A DNA stretch of 64,000 nt from Gnetum montanum (Eukaryota; Streptophyta; Gnetopsida; Gnetales; Gnetaceae). The translations under genes were made by a program, and so were the position numbers. Below the pieces are notes generated by a model that was given only the letters and a program-made list of their open reading frames with translations, was not told the origin of the DNA and did not search any database. The DNA is taken from contig MNCI01030702.1 of NCBI GenBank assembly GCA_015680685.1, forward strand, positions 334,515 to 398,514, written 5' to 3'. Below, one piece after another: positions 12,240 through 24,510 of this stretch (the stretch's first letter is position 1; every line of letters begins with the position of its first letter).

Positions 12240-12445
12240 GACAAGAAAACTTAGGGCTTGTACCATAATCCTTACTCATATAGCAGGGCAGGGCAGGGTA
12301 AACGTGATCCACTATAAGAGTGTTCTACCACAAAGCCACTTTATTGTTGCTACGCTTGTAAGAGGAGGTAGATATTGAACCCACAACTTCTCTTTTGAGT
12401 GATGAGTATCCTGGCTACTGCATTATACCTTGGGTGCAAGCTAAG
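12240..12445 (-). repeat. Dimeric tRNA-like SINE candidate
   Basis: On the minus strand a B-box-like GTTGTGGGTTCAATATC (near 12385-12369) follows an upstream A-box-like segment. Further on comes a second tRNA-like unit, GGCTTTGTGGTAGAACACTC, near 12340-12320. Two tRNA-like heads in one repeat suggest a dimeric SINE. No acceptor stems and no target-site duplication were established. Confidence 0.3.
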
Positions 12446-14282
12446 CTTATTTGTGTGCAAAGATGGGGGTACCCACTTTTTAGTTTATCAGCAAACTGCG
12501 AGGTTGATGTGTTGGATAATAGTATGCATTGTTTGCAAATGTGTCATCGTTTTAGATGACCAATGACTTGTCATGTTTTGAAATTCCTTGGAGAGGATTT
12601 TGTGATAAATCCTTTCGATCGGTCAGGAGCGTAGAGAGAGGGGAGTATTTATACAAACTTACAAACAAGGCATTATCAATATCCCTATTGTCACTCCTAC
12701 AATTGATTCGTGATATTATTTACGTTTAATCAAGTTGAAGATGTATACAACACAAGTTCCAGTAGTGGGGAGAAAACCTAATAGCTGAGGTTGTTTGAAA
12801 CCTGGAATAGATTTTGTACCGCAATCTGTAATTTATAGGAAACCTACAGTTGCCTATGAAACAACCATAGTTTTTATTATCATGAATTGGACCAACGCAC
12901 TATATTTTGGATGCATTAGCTAAATAATTTTGACCTTCCGAAGTGGGACCTGTCTGGAGTTTTTTGAAATTTTCTACTGTCAAATATAATCTACAAACCC
13001 CTCTATTGTATCTACCTGCTAAGAAGTCTTTAGTGTCCTATACAGCAAAGCTTTGTACGAGGGCATTCTCATTAACTCCAGTTCTCTAGTTAGTGCAGTT
13101 TTTAATTACCCAGACAGCCTCTTTGACCACAAACAAAACTTTTGGATTGAAAGGTCTTTCATTGTTATGAAATCATCTATAGGCATCAACGTTGAGTTGT
13201 ACTGTTAACATATTTGATTTCTAACCGATCAATGGAACAGAATTTTCCCTTTTTCACCGGTCTAGTTATTTTTTTTCCAAATAGGTAAAAATATATTTTA
13301 TTAATGGTAAAATTTAGAGTTGAGCCACATCCGAGAATTCCATGGGACCTTGAGCATCAACCAAGCAACATGATTAAAGTACAAATAGCCATTTAAATTT
13401 ACAGCAATGCAAATAATAAAATAATCACTCCAAGCTACGTTTAGAAAGTAGTCCAGTAGGAATATATTTGGAGGCTTGAAATTGTGTACTTGTATAGTGA
13501 ATCGAAGGATGTAGATGAGTAAGGAGTAGTCCAAGAATTGCGTGGGATCCGAACATCAACCAGGAAACATTAGTAAGGTTAAAATAGCCAGCTAAATTGA
13601 CAGCAATGCAAATAATAAAATTATCACTTCCAGCTACGTCCAGGAAGTAGTCCAGTAGGAATATACTTGGATTCTTGAAATTGTGTACATGTACAGTGAA
13701 TCAAAGGATGTAGCTGAGCAGATTAATCCTCTTGGAAAGAATCGAGAGGGACTTGAGCCAGAGTGATAACAATTTCTAAAACTTAAGAGGGTAGCTCAAG
13801 TTAGAGAGGAATTAAATGCATGCAACAACTTTTTGTACATAGCTGATTTCGTATACTATAACTATAAATTTACTTATGTAAAACTTGGCCTTAGAGGGAA
13901 CTGAAAAGAATCAAGCGAATCGGTTTACGAAAAAATGAATTGATAGTGTAAACATTGAAAATGGTGCTTGAATCAATGATTCTTATTAGAGAGTGAATTT
14001 AAATTACTACATGTATCATCCAATTTCAACAAAAATGATCGGCTTTCTTTCAACCAAAACAAGGACGCATGCTGTCTGTCGAAACTAGATGGGAGCTTAT
14101 TGTTGAAATTCCTGTGAAATGAGAATTCTCTGTGATATACTGGCTGAATTGGTTTAATTCATGGTTCAGTATATAAAACTTAGCAAACTTTCTATGTAAC
14201 TAATTTTTCCTTTGGGACATTCGCAGAGGCAATCTGAGCAAGTGAAATAAGAAAAGGTAATTTTATGTGCAATAGATGACAC

Positions 14283-14755
14283 GTGTAGAAATAACAATGC
14301 TAGGTTGTCTAGCTTTACTAAATACTAAAATATAATTTTTTTGTTAATTTTACTGCCAATATTTGTAATTAGTCTTCCATCTAGAAGATGGATTGTTAAT
14401 ATTGGCACTTGGTACAGATTTAGAAGATGAATTTGGAAAGATCTAAAAGAAGCTTCAAAAGGTCTAAAATACATCTGAAGATGATCCAAGAAAAGATAGA
14501 CAAATTATGAAAGATCTAGAAAATAGACAATAATTTGCTTATTGTGCAAGCAAACGCTTATATTTATTTCAATGAATATTAATGGAATTACATTGCCTCA
14601 TCATTTGCCTTGTTTGATAGAGGGCTTAAAAGTCACTTTCTTTTCTATTATGTTTGATCACAATGGCTTTTCATGTATGGTTGATTCTCTTAATTATTTA
14701 AGCGTCATTGTGGTCACGGTTCTCTTTGATTTTATAACCACTGATATTGGGGTGA
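14283..14755 (+). mobile_element. Copia-type LTR copy A with decayed PBS
   Basis: This block is clearly similar to 22150-22372 and 33712-34190: shared text includes GAAGATGATCCAAGAAAA, TTGTGCAAGCAA and ATCACAATGGC. At its end, CTGATATTGGGGTGAGG aligns with CTGGTATCAGAGTGAGG after the 22-kb copy, so it ends at a decayed initiator-Met-tRNA primer-binding site, as copia 5' LTRs do. The start near 14283 is approximate. Confidence 0.5.
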
Positions 14756-14771
14756 GGTTCAATTGCATGTT

Positions 14772-15170
14772 GTGATGAACAATAAAAAATACACAGCACT
14801 TTGCTAGTAGCAACGCTCTACCAACTACATTGCTGACCACATCTGGAGGTAAGGTCCTAGCATAGCTCAAACACAAGCACCTACCAGGGCATTAGATGTG
14901 CTTAAAACCCAAAGCTGAAAAATAAATTCACTCATGCAACTATTGACAGTAGATAAACATGAGACAAGATACATATTTACAGTAGATAAACATGAGACAA
15001 GATACATATTTACATAGAAAAATCCTTCAATGTGAAGGAAAACACCACAGGAAAGTAAGCTGATTTTATTCTTCTTGAGAAATTGTTTTTTTTTACATGC
15101 TTTAGCTCTCTCTCCCTCTCCTTTAAATGGCCTTCAGCTCAAAATTTTAGTACAATTTTTTTTCCAAGCC
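14772..15170 (-). mobile_element. LTR fragments related to those at 21.77-22.58 kb
   Basis: The part 14900-15170 matches 21775-22010: ATGCAACTATTGACAG, CCTTCAATGTGAA and GATTTTATTCTTCTTGAGAAA recur in the same order. In the 21.8-kb copy the minus-strand order is LTR, primer-binding site, gag, so this is taken as the same LTR in minus orientation. The piece 14772-14890 starts TGATGAACAATAAAAAAT, like 22402 and 25180. A 33-bp tandem duplication (ACAGTAGATAAACATG unit) lies near 14945-15012. Confidence 0.45.
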
Positions 15171-16024
15171 TTTAAAAACACATGGAGTATACTTACATTA
15201 GCTGTGACTCATAATGATGGGATGATTATAGGGCCTGTGGGCTTCCTTCCCTCATTAGACCTGATAAATTGTTGATACGATGAGACCTTGCCACTTCTCA
15301 TGATCCTAAGGATTAATGCATCTATTACGTATAATCTATCTTTAGTAGCACTATGATACCTTAAAAACTAGCTTTGTCTAAGGTGATTGCTAATACTCTA
15401 CATCATTTGTGAAACATCAAACATTTGTGTGACTCACTTGTTTCAAGTTTTATTTTACAAGTAGCACCAATGGATGTGGTTGGATGTACTCCTAGTCCTC
15501 CACTATGTTTCTGCCATACAAGATCATTTAATCTAAAATAGACTTCAAGCAATTGGTTGGGCATAAAAAATATAGGTTTCAACAACTTTGCCCATGCAGT
15601 GTGGCATTGCATTCCCACATTAAGGGCCATCCAACTTGAAGAATTCATCATCATGAAGCTGTGAGTCGGGTTCTAGGTTCTAATTTACACAAACAAGGCT
15701 TAACTCAACCATCATTTTTGGACTACACCTCAATATACCCCTAAGATAGGTGATCAGGGGTTGTACATGTGGTGGGTCCACTCTTATGAATGGTGCCTGC
15801 ATCATTGAAAACCCTCAAGTATTGTGCAACTTAACCCCATTGGGTCTAATAGCTGAGGATATTAAGCCAAAGTAAGCATATGTACAGGTAGAGTTGGATA
15901 GTGGTGCTTATTTTCACATCTAGGATAGGGTGTATGCAAAATAAATAAACAATGCAACCCATCCATTCAAGGTATGAGGATGAATATATTATTATTGCAA
16001 TGAGCAGTTAATAATCTCTAAAAA
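15171..16024. other. Spacer, no gene recognised
   Basis: Short open frames only, the longest 83 codons on the minus strand (15654-15403) without recognisable domains. Composition looks like the surrounding transposon debris. Confidence 0.45.
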
Positions 16025-17316
16025 TCCCTGATGTTTTTCATTGAGGTGTTGAGGTGACAATGGTAGGGTCATCATTCCAGGTTGATCCTTGCTCTGTGGA
16101 AGGCCATGAATCTGGTGCCACCTAGGCCATTGTGTCCTTGAGTCATAGGTGGTGTATAGAAGAAGATAGTGGGGGGCAAGTAGGATGGGAATGGTTTTTC
16201 AGTTTGATCTTGAGCTTGAGGGTTCGAGGATGTTGACAGAAAAAGTGGCTGCTGAGGAAACAACCATTTTTATGAGAGAAACGGTGATTGCGACTCGGGA
16301 AATGGCCATTGAGGGGATCGTTGAATGGGCTAGATGGGAGGAAAGGCATGGTTGGGAGGCCAAATGGGAAGCTTGGGAATAGGAGTTTGAGCGTTTGTTT
16401 GGGTTTGGCGGAGTGTAAGTTTGCTGAGCGAGAACAAGAGCTAAAGTGGCATTGGGACCTGCAAGAGTTGGCAAGTTGAGCAATGCTTGAAGACTCTCTT
16501 AGGGAGCAGCTTAGAGAGGAGCTTAGACAAGCCCAACGACGAGTGGGAAATGGTGGAGAAGGAGTGGTGGGAGCTGTAGTAGCGGGAGAAGGTTGAGATG
16601 CAACGTCAGTTGGATTGTGCTTTCAAATGGAAGGCTAGCTCGTGGTTGTAGTCTTGCAAGTGCCCATGCTAGGTTATGGGTATTTTGCTATAGAATGACT
16701 TGGATGGCATTGGGTAGACATATTAGGAGGACGACGGCTTAGCTACATCCACATAAGATGGGGATGGGGGAGGAGCAAGCACACAAGGCAGTGGCGGCTA
16801 AGGAGTTTTAGTAGGCTGCGGCGTTTGTTGATACTGAACGCCACCACTTTGTGCTTGATGCTATACATGCCCATGAGCGGGTGACTTGTCCTTGTGTGCG
16901 GTTGCCTAGGCACCTTTAGTGGTTGATGTTGGAGGTGGGCGTTTGTTGCCTGTTTTTGTGGTTTTGTGGGTTTGGTTTTTGGTTGACAATTGGTTCTTGT
17001 GTTGCGTGTTTGTTGGCAGTTGTTGCCGCTTGGGTCCATAGCTAGGTGACGAATACCTGCACGTGTGCAGGGAAGATGTTGCGGAGGAATGGAGATATAA
17101 TGGGGGTCTGTCTCCCTGCCTAAGTTTTTGTACAGTAGGAGTGAGTTTGTGGGGAGTTGCTCTCCTTGTCTGGGAATGGTGTGGGAGGAGTTTCTTTTTG
17201 AGGGGGAGGGGAATGGCCCTCATGTTAGGTCTGAATGAAGTTGACTGTACAAATTCTATTTTTGGCTTTAATTAATATAATGTTTGGCCTGATCTTTACA
17301 CAAAAAAAAAAAAAAA
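16025..17316 (+). mobile_element. 5'-truncated LINE (3' end only) with poly(A) tail
   Basis: The plus strand encodes a broken version of the C-terminal coiled-coil region of the LINE at 26.7-33.5 kb. Matching blocks include LEDSLREQLREEL versus LEDELKQRIQDEL, AAAFVDTERHHFVLDAIHAH versus AATFVNMEHHKAMLDAVHGQ, and an RHI...HP block before them. The region ends in a 15-bp poly(A) run at about 17302-17316, as L1-type insertion by target-primed reverse transcription leaves. Truncation removed endonuclease and reverse transcriptase. A possible target-site duplication, ATCTCTAAAAA (about 16013) versus ATCCCTAAAAA (about 17319), is imperfect. Several in-frame TAG stops fall where the other copy has Gln. 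Confidence 0.7.
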
Positions 17317-17329
17317 TGATCCCTAAAAA

Positions 17330-19997
17330 GACTACATGCTTCACACAATGCACACCAATCAAATACACATCCACCTAATTACTAACTGTGAGTTTAGGTG
17401 AATTGCTTATCCTAGGGCCCAAAGGGCTTCTAATCATAATTCATGTGTGTTAATTTTATGGAAAGCAAATAAACATACACGATCACACATATATTTTCTT
17501 TCTTTTCTTTACACAAATAAAAGAATATAATTGCTGATAAGTAAACGTGGTTAGCATATTGAAGCAAAAATAAATAAGCAATATTTACTTGCATAAAAGA
17601 AAAATCTAACTATGACAACATGTACAAAACATTCATGTAATGAAAGACTTACTCCAATGAGACCTCCAGCCTTTCAAGATGCAATGTTCCCATTATACAA
17701 ATGAAAGGAGTAACTATGCATTTCAAGTGTATTTTACATGGCATATAATGACCAGCTCACATAATAGAATGGAGAGAGTTGCAATAGTTAGGTTTACACC
17801 TATGGAAAATTCAACCAATGTTTTCCTCTAACGTCAGGCATCTTAAGTTTAGCAAATAAGGCTTGCAAATAAGGTTTAAGTTTTTGGTAATCAAATCTAA
17901 GTTTGGGAGAATAAGAAGGGACTGAAATAAATCTAAAATTATAATCTTCAACACAGTTCATGGGAGTTGGGATTTAGCAAGCTTTTTTTTCTTCCTCTTA
18001 GCCTAAGGCATTTTTCAGGCATACAATATCTGCAATTGAAAGATGAATCTTAGACAGTAAATTATCAGCCAGTCAAAAGTAAAATAATAGTCATAACAAT
18101 CACTGTTTTCTTTATTTTCAGGCTAAAAGAGTGAATGGGTAGTCTCTAATATCATTTCCCAAAGAAAAAGAAAGAAAACAGAGGGCAGATTTCATATGTG
18201 ACTATTATCATTATCATTATTACCATTCACTATGAAATCAGAAAACAGTGTATAGTAAACAATAACTACAAAAAAGGGTAACAGTCTCTCTACTATGAAT
18301 AGTCCTTATTTTTTTTTTAAAATTAGAAATCTAACTTTTGGGAGCAAATAAGTAGTAAAATTTCATGTGAAGAAAGCAATAAAATTTGACATGTACTAAG
18401 TTTGAACACCATGATGGATTAACATGGTTCCAAACTTTGACATTGTCATTGATAAATTTTCCTGCCTCATGTTTTCACATTGAGAGAAATGTTTTCACAA
18501 AGAACCATTTAACAACAAATCGGGACATGACAACTCTCTTGAAAACCTCATAAAACTGACCCAAAAATGACCAACAAAAGAAAACATGTGCACTTAATAA
18601 AAGACACCAAAAATCCTCAATATGCATATATTAATTTTCAATTTTAAAATGAGTACTCAATGGACCCTTTGGCCATCCAGTTGTGCTACACCTAGTTTTA
18701 CCAACCCTATAGCATCTTGTAGCCCACACAAGAAGCCCACACAAGAAGAACACCGGGTTGGATAAAATGGTGGGGCTAACACCATCAGGTAGCTTAAAAA
18801 ACTAAGCCCCTGTAGCCCACACAAGAGATCACCGGCCTTAGATAGAATGATGGGGGACATTTCTTTTATAAAAATGATCACAAGAACATGAAATACCAAG
18901 TGCACATGACACAAGAAAATGCTAACTCATAAGCCCAAAACATGCATACCAAAAATCAATGAGAGACTCCATGCATGACTCACAGCTTACAAGAAATCCC
19001 ACATGCTCTCATGAAATAATCATCACTTGTCCAATCACTAAAAATTTTGTACAAGAAGGGTTTGGAATGCACACCTTTAAAGTTGAACTTGACCTATTTG
19101 GGGAGGGAGAAGACACCTCAAGGTTGGGTTGTCCAACCAATAGCCTCAAAAAGTTATTTTCAAAGTGTAAGTCCAAGGTGTTGCTAAAATCATTCCACAA
19201 AATCTGAAAAAACAGTCCCTTGAATCAACCAAACAATCCCAAAAAAAATAAAAATAAAAATAAAAATAGTAGTCCCAAAAGCCTCCAACAACAGCAGCAA
19301 AATCCACCTCCAAGAACACTCAACATAGCCCAACATAGCCCAAGGGATGATTGAGGACAAGCAAGGAACAACCACTCTTCCTCTCCTCTCCTCAATTGCT
19401 CACTTGTCCAACTAGCATAGTATCCCCTTCTTTGGCCAAAAGTGAAAATGAGAGCAAACACCCTGTCCAACTAGCATAGTATCCCCTTCTTTGGCCAAAA
19501 GTGAAAATGAGAGCAAACACCCCCTCTATTTATAGGATGGAGTAGACCTTATGGCTTGGGTAAAGACATGTGCACAAGAGTTTACACAATGGGTAAAGAA
19601 TAGACAACCCATTCTTCAAAAATCTTTTTTTTTATTGATGGTATCATTGCTACTTGACCCAATAGCAAGCATGGTCTTACCACCACCTACACCACCGCCA
19701 TAGAATACCCTACACCACTTGGACAAGCAAGCTCTCATGAGGGAGTAGACATGTGAAATAGACATGTGAAATTGACAACACTTAAGAGAGTCACATGACC
19801 CCTATTAAATGAGTCCTTTGTCCCTTTTTCAGCCATTAATATGAAATGGACAATTTGCATATAAATAAAATAGATGTCATCATAAGCATGTCATAGAGCA
19901 TACATCACCATCCCACATTGACGTTTTCCATGGCCTCACCTTTTTGTCTTATTTTAAGTCACTTTTTAGTTTATATGTTATGAAGGTTTCTAATTTA
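17330..19997. other. Probable LTR-derived sequence, boundaries unclear
   Basis: No coding domain is recognised. A strong minus-strand TATA context (CCTATAAATAGAGGGGG, about 19521-19537) matches the LTR promoters elsewhere in the window, so an LTR in minus orientation is suspected. I could not find matched TG...CA ends or a target-site duplication. A 59-bp unit is tandemly duplicated at 19405-19522, next to the TATA box. Confidence 0.3.
19405..19522. repeat. 59-bp tandem duplication
   Basis: The unit starting TGTCCAACTAGCATAGTATC is present twice with a 59-bp period and no visible difference. It abuts the minus-strand TATA-like box at about 19525. Confidence 0.85.
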
Positions 19998-20430
19998 TTT
20001 TGGCTTTTGTGTATTTTCCACAATTCATATAATTTATCTACTAAAAATCATTAATACTAAACTTTTTGTTTTTTGGCTTTTGTGTATTTTCCACAATTCA
20101 TATAATTTATCTACTAAAAATCATTAATACTAAACTTTTTGTTCATCCAATATTTTACACATGTCGAGCTGGTCGTAATGAGCACAAATATGTTATAGCT
20201 ACCTAGAAATTAATATTTTCATTGAATCAATCAAGGAAAATATGGTCTTATCAGGTACTTTTTTAATTGTTCAACATTAAAATCTTAAAATATAAAGCTT
20301 GAATTGAAAAACTAATTATAGATCTATATTCTAGGTGTGAAGCCAAGTTAGTCTACCAAATTCTAGGTGTGAAGCCAAGTTAGTCTACCAAACCAAATTC
20401 TAGGTGTGAAGCCAAGTTAGTCTACCAAAT
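19998..20430. repeat. Two clusters of short tandem duplications (73 bp x2; about 33 bp x3)
   Basis: A 73-bp unit starting TTTTGGCTTTTGTGTATT is repeated at 19998-20143. An ATTCTAGGTGTGAAGCC unit of about 33-38 bp is repeated three times at 20328-20430. The copies are essentially identical while the surrounding DNA is noncoding and AT-rich. Confidence 0.8.
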
Positions 20431-20689
20431 TTGATTAGTCTACCAAATTTGAGTGCAATCCGCCAACTTTGAATTTTGACATATTTTAATTAATTAAATA
20501 TTTAATAATTTAAAAATTCTAACTAAACGTCAAAATAAACTACGAATCCACATCATGTAAATTTTCTAATATTAGTCTAAAATAATGTTAGACTTTCGAA
20601 TGCTTTTTATTATATGTGTGTATATATATATATATTAAAACTTAAAATTATAAAAATTAGAAATAAATAGTAATCTTGCCTTAGTCACC

Positions 20690-20815
20690 CAAACAAAGGT
20701 CTTTGTATTACTCAGAATCTATAGGTTAATAGTCAGTTTAAGTTAAGATGATCATTATCTATAACGATGAGAGATGACTGATGTAATCTGTTGATTGAAT
20801 ACTGTAATGCCCCAC
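20690..20815 (+). mobile_element. LTR fragment, inverted relative to 22.0-22.07 kb
   Basis: GATCATTATC, GAGAGATGACT, TGTAATCT and TTGATTGAAT in this order are the reverse complement of the text at about 22000-22060. It is therefore a plus-oriented piece of the LTR that lies in minus orientation at 21766-22140, making an inverted pair about 1.2 kb apart. No other part of that LTR was recognised here. Confidence 0.5.
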
Positions 20816-21369
20816 ATTTATACATGTGACCTTAGTACTTTATTTGGGCTTGACATTTAAGATGGTTGTTGATTTTGTATCTGTTGCAATGGTTGCCCTG
20901 AAACAATAAAGGATGTATGAATTTTTATGTATTCTTTCTTTTTTACTGACTGTTCAAGCTGTCCATGCATGACATTTTCATTAAAATACATGGACATTTT
21001 CATTAAAATAGACATCTCTGCTTTTGAATATTCTATTGTTAACTAGATCCCCTAATTTGTATCTCCTATCATCACCTCCATAGGCTACAAAAATGCATTT
21101 GTGGGTCAAGTTTAGATATATATTTTTTAGGAATATATGTATATGCAGTGCAACTGAAGGTTCTAACATGGTTATAACTTATTTACCTCCCACTCTGTTC
21201 ATCTTCTAGTATTTTTCTATCTAATGGTCCACTAGGGGATCTATTCTATCTAATGGTCCACTAGGGGATCTATTAATTAAATACACTGCAGTTTTTACAG
21301 CCTCATGCTGAAAATCTTTTGGTAATCTAATGCTGAAAATCTTTTGGTAATCTAAAATGTTTTAACATG
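20816..21369. other. Spacer with small tandem duplications
   Basis: No gene is recognised. Short direct repeats occur near 20980-21012 (CATGGACATTTTCATTAAAATA), 21213-21270 and 21305-21355, each a two-copy tandem. Confidence 0.5.
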
Positions 21370-21765
21370 CTTCGAATCGTATCTCAAATTGTCAAATTGT
21401 TTTATTGTACCTTTGGCAACACCATTTTATTGTCAAATTGTTTTATTGTACCTTTGGCAACACCATTTTATTGTGGTGTACTAAGACCATTGTTTCATGT
21501 TTGATGTCCACTTCACAACATAGTTGCTCAAAGGTGTTGGAACATAGTTGCTTCTTCTTGATCAAAGATAGACTTTTCTCATCCAATTTATCCCACTCTT
21601 CTTGGGACATTTCTTGAAGCTTCTTTGCTGCCCCCTCTGTGATGGAAGCTTCGTTTTCCTTTGATACAAAATGTCTGTCATCAGAATTTTCTAAATCTAT
21701 CATCTTTTAAATCCATAAGCTTTTGAATGTCCACCATCTTCGGTTCTAATGCCACTTGTTGCACC
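21370..21765 (-). pseudogene. Copia gag N-terminal fragment with PBS
   Basis: The minus strand encodes WDKLDEKSLSLIKK, matching the W-x-x-x-D-x-K-A-L-x-x-I block of copia gag (DUF4219/UBN2) proteins. Just upstream on the minus strand, near 21760-21747, is TGGCATTAGAACC, a decayed initiator-Met-tRNA binding site (consensus TGGTATCAGAGCC). So gag follows a primer-binding site, and the LTR lies to the right. The fragment stops after about 130 codons, and a 41-bp tandem duplication (about 21387-21470) breaks it. Confidence 0.6.
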
Positions 21766-22140
21766 TAACACTCAGAATTGAAAAATTAATTCTTGTAAAA
21801 TTAATTCATTCATGCAACTATTGACAGCAGACAAACACGAAACAAGAGATAAAGATTTACGTGGGAAAACCCTTCAATGTGAAAGGAAACAACTATGGGC
21901 AAGTGGGTAGATTTTATTCTTCTTGAGAAATGGTTTTTCTTGCTACATGCTTCACTTGTCTTTCCCTTTCCTTTAAATAGCCTTTATCCCAAAATTTTAG
22001 GCATTCAATCAATAGATTACATTAGTCATCTCTCATAGTTAAGGATAATGATCATCTTAACTTAACTTACTATCAATCACTAACAGTTATTTATAATTAG
22101 TTACATTTAATTAATCTCACTGACATAAACACAGTCAAGA
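21766..22140 (-). mobile_element. Copia 5' LTR (minus orientation), truncated
   Basis: It abuts the primer-binding site and gag fragment at 21370-21765, which marks it as the 5' LTR of a minus-strand element. It resembles 14900-15170, and part of it is inverted at 20690-20815. The outer boundary is not clear, because a second LTR family in plus orientation begins near 22150. Confidence 0.45.
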
Positions 22141-22149
22141 AGTAACACT

Positions 22150-22385
22150 TACAAATTTTATGATTGGAAATCAAAGAAGAGATTTTACTTCAGTATCAGA
22201 ACGTCGACACAACATTTAATTATTTAAGCTTCATTGCCTTGGTTTGACAAAGCTCTTGGAAGTCACTTTTTTGTTATTATCTTTGATCATAATGGCTTTT
22301 CATGTGTCGTTGATTCTCATAATTATTTAAGCTTCATTGCTGTCATGGTTCCCTTTGATTTTATAACAACTGGTATCAGAGTGAG
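22150..22385 (+). mobile_element. Copia-type LTR copy B with primer-binding site
   Basis: The right half of the LTR family seen at 14283-14755 and 33712-34190. It ends at about 22369 and is followed by TGGTATCAGAGTGAGG, a near-perfect match to the initiator-Met-tRNA primer-binding site of copia elements. This is the best preserved end of the family in the window. Confidence 0.55.
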
Positions 22386-22401
22386 GTTCAATTGATGGTG
22401 G

Positions 22402-22580
22402 TGATGAACGATGAAAAATTTGAAATCTTAGATGTTGTGTCAATGCATTTGTGTCGATGCATGATGCAAATGCATTGACTTCTGGTCTGTTTTCTGCTAT
22501 AAATATGCACCTAACATTTAGTAGTGATGCCCCATCAACCACACTGCCAACCGCACAACTCAACCACAACAATCTATTGG
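22402..22580 (+). mobile_element. Short LTR-like unit with TATA box (5' copy)
   Basis: It begins TGATGAACGATGAAAAATTTGA and contains GCTATAAATATGCACC (about 22497-22512). The text at 25180-25290 repeats it (AATGAACAATAAAAAATTTGA, then GCTATAAATACGCACC). GGGGTATCAGATG follows near 22577 and could be a primer-binding site. I read the two as terminal repeats of one small element with 22.58-25.17 kb as its inside, but the 3' borders do not align cleanly. Confidence 0.35.
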
Positions 22581-24505
22581 GGTATCAGATGTGTACTGAC
22601 CTAAAATAAGCCATGCTTAGGTGGTCACACAAGAAGTTAATAGGAAGAGCCATGACTTGTCTAATCTCATGGTCACTACCTCCAGAGGCCAATCCCATGT
22701 AGCAATGCATTTTGCAATTGGAGAGGTTTCAGTTAGGTTGTCTGAATACTAATCATCCATCTCTAGGAATGCAACATGGTTATCCTTCTACATAAAAGAC
22801 ACAAGGAGGTTGCTGCCGCAGTCGTTGAATATTTAAGTGGTTCATTAAACATCTTTGCAACAACTTAAGACTTTAGTGCCCAGCAAGACATCTTGGTGTC
22901 CACCAAAAGGCGAAGAAGCATGAGCAACAAAGTAAGGTTGGTGCTCTTAAACAGGTGACAGCTGAGAAGCATGGACAACTTCTAAACAAACTGGTAAACA
23001 CAGGGCAGGAATTAGCTGAAATGTTTGACATTCTGAAAGATGTCACTACTATCTAGTCTGAGTTGTTGACCCTGAAAAGGGAAGTTAGTGTTTGTAGAAG
23101 TACTAAGGCAACAAAGTGAACTTGAAGTGTTTTGGGCAAAGCAAGATTTGATTGAGTTTTAAGAAAAGTTCAATGGTTTAATCAGGTGCATCACTCCACA
23201 TGATTTTGAACAATTTGAAAAGCAAAATTGCAGTGGATGCAAGCCTCTATCGAGAAGATGTCCATGCAGAAGAAATAGACCACATTTGTTGAATCACAGG
23301 TCCATGCTGAGTGTTACACCATTTAAAAAAAGTATTGTTGATTTGGGGGTAGCAAATTGGGAGCTTGCTATGGAAAATAGAAGGTTGAAGGTGGTGAGAA
23401 ATGAGAGAGAAGCATTAGAAATCCACCTTTAACACATCAAGTAGGAGGAAGCAAAGGTGAACCTAGAGATAGCTAGGTTGGCAAGAGAAAATCGGAACTT
23501 ATCCATGCAACATTGGAGATCCTTGCCTCAAAGAATAAGGATAAATGGTTCAAGAATATCAAAAATCATTACCAAGATTAGGTAGTCCTGTGAAAAGAGA
23601 TAAATGAGAAATAACTCAAAATGACCAAGACCAAAATGAGAAAGAACTCAAAATGACCAAGACCAAAATGAGAAAGAACTCAAAATGACCAAGACCAAGC
23701 TTAAGACCATCCACAAGAATCCTAGCATAGCTGCATGGACCAATGCTCTAGATCTAATTTGTGTGATTAGTCAGGTGAAGCTAAAACTGAAGGATCCGTA
23801 CATTGAATATCTTACCTGCTATCTAAAGCTCATCAACTTGTGCTATTGCAGTTTAACCTTTCTTACAACAGGAAAGCCTTTGAGCGAGATGGTGAAGTAG
23901 CTTGTAGAAACCTTCTCACTTTTTGAACATGAATGCCAAGTTCATAATTAGACCAAACATAAGTTATAAGCAGCATTGGTAGAGTTATACTTAATTGGAG
24001 CAAATTTATGGGCCAAAGGGATGTAGCTGAGAATCTCATGCGAAGGATAAATGGCTACAAGGTGGAGTAGAATAATTGGAGCTTGAAGATACATGTTTGT
24101 AGCTTGGTTTGTCAATGCAAACAAGTTATTCCCAGCTTTGCTATGTTTGCTATGTTTGTGGGGTGTCCTAGTTATAGCAGACATTGCCAAGTATGCTTGA
24201 ATCATAGGGGACCTAGAAACCGATGAAGAAAAGTTGGAGATATTAATAACAAGTGGAAGACAAAGGGGAAAGAATAGATACTTGGGACAACTTTATCAAC
24301 AATTTTGCAGAATTTTTAAAGAATATTTTCTAAATTTTTTATGTTTGTATGTTATGCTAGTCTAATTTTTGTAACAATGTACAACACTTGAATTGTCCTC
24401 AATTGGCATTCATAGTTTTGTAATGTTAGTAAGTTAGTCTATCAATTAGTATTATCCTACAAATTTTATAATTAAACTCTATCCATTTGTGTAACTTGAG
24501 GACGA
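22581..24505 (+). pseudogene. Degenerate retroelement interior with coiled-coil remnant
   Basis: The plus strand carries broken coiled-coil segments (AEKHGQLLNKLVNTGQELAE near 22970; LEIARLARENRNL near 23465) but no protease, polymerase or integrase motif. A CAAAATGACC-containing unit of about 33 bp is repeated three times at 23607-23697. It ends with CTTGAGGACGAG (24494-24505), a phrase typical of the region before the 3' LTR in plant gypsy elements. The likely source is a non-autonomous element; this is inference. Confidence 0.35.
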
Positions 24506-24510
24506 GTTTT
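24506..24510. repeat. Target-site duplication GTTTT, left copy
   Basis: GTTTT directly precedes the solo LTR at 24511 and recurs at 25158-25162 directly after it. A 5-bp duplication is the normal footprint of copia and gypsy integrases. Confidence 0.75.

Larger units (their letters stand above)
11289..14282. other. Spacer with duplications and SINE-like remnant
   Basis: No gene is recognised. The stretch holds a 77-bp perfect tandem duplication (12051-12204), a tRNA-like dimeric repeat (12240-12445), and a diverged direct repeat in which about 13310-13530 resembles 13535-13725 (shared TCCAGTAGGAATAT and AGCAATGCAAATAATAAAAT blocks). The latter shows an older duplication of about 200 bp. Confidence 0.55.

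Noticed and set aside
22402-22580. Promoter of a host gene at the TATA box near 22500
   Set aside because: The same TATA-containing unit recurs at 25.18 kb after a polypurine tract, so it is better explained as an LTR promoter.
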